A stretch of DNA of 64,000 bases from Methylobacter luteus IMV-B-3098 (GTDB lineage: Bacteria; Pseudomonadota; Gammaproteobacteria; Methylococcales; Methylomonadaceae): positions 373,376 through 437,375 of the forward strand of contig NZ_KE386569.1 in assembly GCF_000427625.1 (NCBI RefSeq), read 5' to 3'. Each line of letters starts with the position of its first letter. The stretch's first letter is position 1. A program made the translations under genes and the position numbers. Shown in pieces: positions 62,501-64,000 of this stretch. The notes under the pieces are model-generated. The model had not been told where the DNA came from, made no database searches, and was given only the letters and a program-made list of their open reading frames with translations.

Positions 62501-63229
62501 ATGTGCAAAGATCAAGTTTTTAAGGAACAAACTCAAAAGGCTGCAGATTTTAAATTCGGTACTGCGGTTGCCAATGTATTTGACGATATGGTGAACCGTT
62601 CGGTGCCTTTTTATGGAGAAATTCAGCGCATGATGGCGGAACTGGCTGCCGACTATGCCACTGCAGGTACAGATGTCTATGACTTAGGCTGCGCTACCGG
62701 GACTACTCTGATCGGTATGAACACCTCGATAGCCGAGGATATTCGTTTTATTGGAATTGATGATTCCCCTGAAATGTTGAGCAAATGCCAAAGCAAACTG
62801 GAAGAAGCCGGTTTTAAACGCCCTTTTGAATTACGGGTTGCGGACTTGAATCAAAATGTCGAAATTTCCAACGCATCAGTCGCGATCTTATGTCTGACAC
62901 TCCAATTTGTCCGTCCCATTAATCGGGAAAAATTGTTGAAATCCATTTTTGATGGTTTAAACAGCGGCGGCGTATTGATTCTGGTGGAAAAAATATTAGC
63001 CGAAGACAGTATCTTTAATCGGGACTTCATCAAGTATTATTATAACTACAAGCGGCGCAACCATTATAGCGAGATGGAAATTTCACAGAAACGTGAAGCT
63101 TTGGAAAATATTCTTATCCCTTATAAACTCAGTGAAAATATCACCTTGTTGCACGACACAGGTTTCGCACATTGCGAAGTGTTTTTTAAGTGGCATAACT
63201 TTGTCGGACTCATTGCGGTGAAACAATAA
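62501..63229 (+). CDS. cmoA: carboxy-S-adenosyl-L-methionine synthase CmoA
   Basis: A 242-residue SAM-dependent enzyme. The CmoA pattern is clear: FKFGTAVANVFDDMVNRSVPFYGEIQRMM (about 18-46), VYDLGCATGTTLIGM, IDDSPEMLSKC and LTLQFVRPINREKLLKSI, with the basic DFIKYYYNYKRRNHYSEMEI segment and a C-terminal FKWHNFVGLIAVK. CmoA makes carboxy-SAM from prephenate and SAM; CmoB then uses it for wobble-uridine modification of tRNA. cmoB is not in the window. Confidence 0.9.
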   Translation: MCKDQVFKEQTQKAADFKFGTAVANVFDDMVNRSVPFYGEIQRMMAELAADYATAGTDVYDLGCATGTTLIGMNTSIAEDIRFIGIDDSPEMLSKCQSKLEEAGFKRPFELRVADLNQNVEISNASVAILCLTLQFVRPINREKLLKSIFDGLNSGGVLILVEKILAEDSIFNRDFIKYYYNYKRRNHYSEMEISQKREALENILIPYKLSENITLLHDTGFAHCEVFFKWHNFVGLIAVKQ

Positions 63230-63363
63230 ATGGATCAATCCCTGAGGTGCTAGGGCAATTGCCTTTTGGCGGATGTCAGGCCGGTGAGATTTTGCGGCCG
63301 GTAGCGACCCGCATGAATCAAAAGGCGGAATAAGCGTTATCCGAGTCGTCTGATTGATGGCGT

Positions 63364-63490
63364 GTGGCGTTAACTGAAACCCCTCGGCGGGTGCTCGCTG
63401 CCATCCTCTATAACCTGAAGGCAGGTTGCCAGTGGGCAAGACCAGCGCGCTCGCTGGTTGGGGCGTCAACTGCCGGGGAGTTGCTCTCCT
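63364..63490 (+). pseudogene. IS5-like transposase scrap
   Basis: The frame contains RRVLAAILYNLKAGCQWA, which matches the N-terminal segment of IS5-family transposases (xILxAIxYxLxxGCQWR). The following sequence loses similarity and no full transposase or inverted repeats are seen. It sits in the 368-bp gap between cmoA and the L,D-transpeptidase, which otherwise holds nothing I recognise. Confidence 0.4.
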
Positions 63491-63597
63491 GTATCTCGCC
63501 GAATATTCATGGGACACAAAAGAGCTGGGGTGCTCAACGCATTAAACGGAATGAAGGCGCCCGTACGTAATTAGTCAATAAAATGACCGGATTGCGC

Positions 63598-64000
63598 TTA
63601 CCTGACTAATTGGATCGGCGCCGGGCTTTTGCTGATGAAAAGCGACTGATCGGACAAGTCGGCCGGTTTTTCAAGTGCGCTCTGCAAAATAGAGTCCTGA
63701 TCGTAAATATCCTGGTAAAACACCAGATTATCGTGCTGATCGAAGAAAGACGTCGTATAAAAGAACAGGACCGGTATCGGCTTTTTCAGGACAACGCGTT
63801 GCGTTTTAGGTGTCTGTATGGCTGCCTGTATGGTTTCCTTGCTCCATCCTTCCTGGCCTTTAAGAGCAAACTCGGCCAGCCGCTGAGGATTTTCAACCCG
63901 CACGCAGCCATGGCTGAAATCCCGGCGCGACTTGCCGAACAAGGCATTGGCCGGTGTGTCGTGCAGATAGACGTCACTCTGATTGGGGAAAATAAATTTT
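63598..64000 (-). CDS. L,D-transpeptidase, YcbB/LdtD type (C-terminal part, cut by window end)
   Basis: The frame runs through the right edge of the window, so only about 134 C-terminal residues are seen. They include FIFPNQSDVYLHDTPANALFGKSRRDFSHGCVRVENP. The catalytic SHGCVR motif and YLHDTP segment are characteristic of YcbB-type L,D-transpeptidases, which form 3-3 cross-links in peptidoglycan. An internal ATG at 63942 is not the true start. The N-terminal PG-binding and scaffold regions are outside the window. Confidence 0.88.
   Translation of the reverse strand, partial: KFIFPNQSDVYLHDTPANALFGKSRRDFSHGCVRVENPQRLAEFALKGQEGWSKETIQAAIQTPKTQRVVLKKPIPVLFFYTTSFFDQHDNLVFYQDIYDQDSILQSALEKPADLSDQSLFISKSPAPIQLVR

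Overview
The window looks like a chromosomal segment of a gammaproteobacterium of moderate to high GC. Evidence is a set of typical gammaproteobacterial housekeeping genes: tamA-tamB, ygiQ, greB, slyD, corA, cmoA, rlmJ, a YcbB-type L,D-transpeptidase and a YcbK-type peptidase. The gene style and abundance of small palindromic repeats would fit a Methylococcales-like organism, but no methane or methanol gene is present, so that is a guess.

Layout. 1-1400: AT-rich orphan genes separated by integron-type attC recombination sites, the remains or tail of a cassette array. 1467-3085: a divergent HxlR regulator and a GFA/TfoX-like/YCII operon sharing two palindromic operators. 3086-4200: no convincing gene, but a 169-bp MITE-like element. 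4206-9713: a membrane protein, two tandem AI-2E-family permeases and two ferritin-like proteins. The start of the first ferritin-like gene, with its leader, is repeated in front of both permease genes as short ORFs coupled to the permease start codons. 9886-16443: a His-tailed secreted protein, a Cache-HAMP-PAS-GGDEF cyclase, WrbA, a 2-oxo acid decarboxylase and two Tyr-rich envelope proteins. 16895-29908: envelope biogenesis (TamA/TamB, lytic transglycosylase, AsmA-like protein) plus an indoleamine 2,3-dioxygenase-like haem enzyme and an alpha/beta hydrolase. 31361-33307: an AT-rich islet with a peptidoglycan hydrolase lacking a signal peptide, a secreted Cys-containing partner, an IS982-family remnant and tRNA-Thr(UGU). 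33343-46401: YgiQ and a spermidine synthase-like protein, then a DUF2760 protein with two divergent Hsp70 proteins, then GreB, SlyD, CorA, MarC and a retropepsin-like protein. 46441-54779: a type I restriction-modification locus hsdR-fic-hsdM-hsdS, invaded several times by small palindromic repeats. 55210-64000: RlmJ, a DUF155 protein, a QEGLA/MATCAP-like peptidase, an anion permease, a YcbK-like peptidase, an isoprenylcysteine methyltransferase-like protein, CmoA, a transposase scrap and the C-terminal half of an L,D-transpeptidase.

The most unusual items are the triplicated leader/N-terminal segment of the permease-ferritin cluster, the attC array at the left edge, the candidate hydrolase-immunity pair beside tRNA-Thr, and the repeat insertions in the hsd genes. 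One of these lies in frame within hsdM and another duplicated 38 bp of the hsdR 3' end. No CRISPR array, rRNA or complete insertion sequence was seen.
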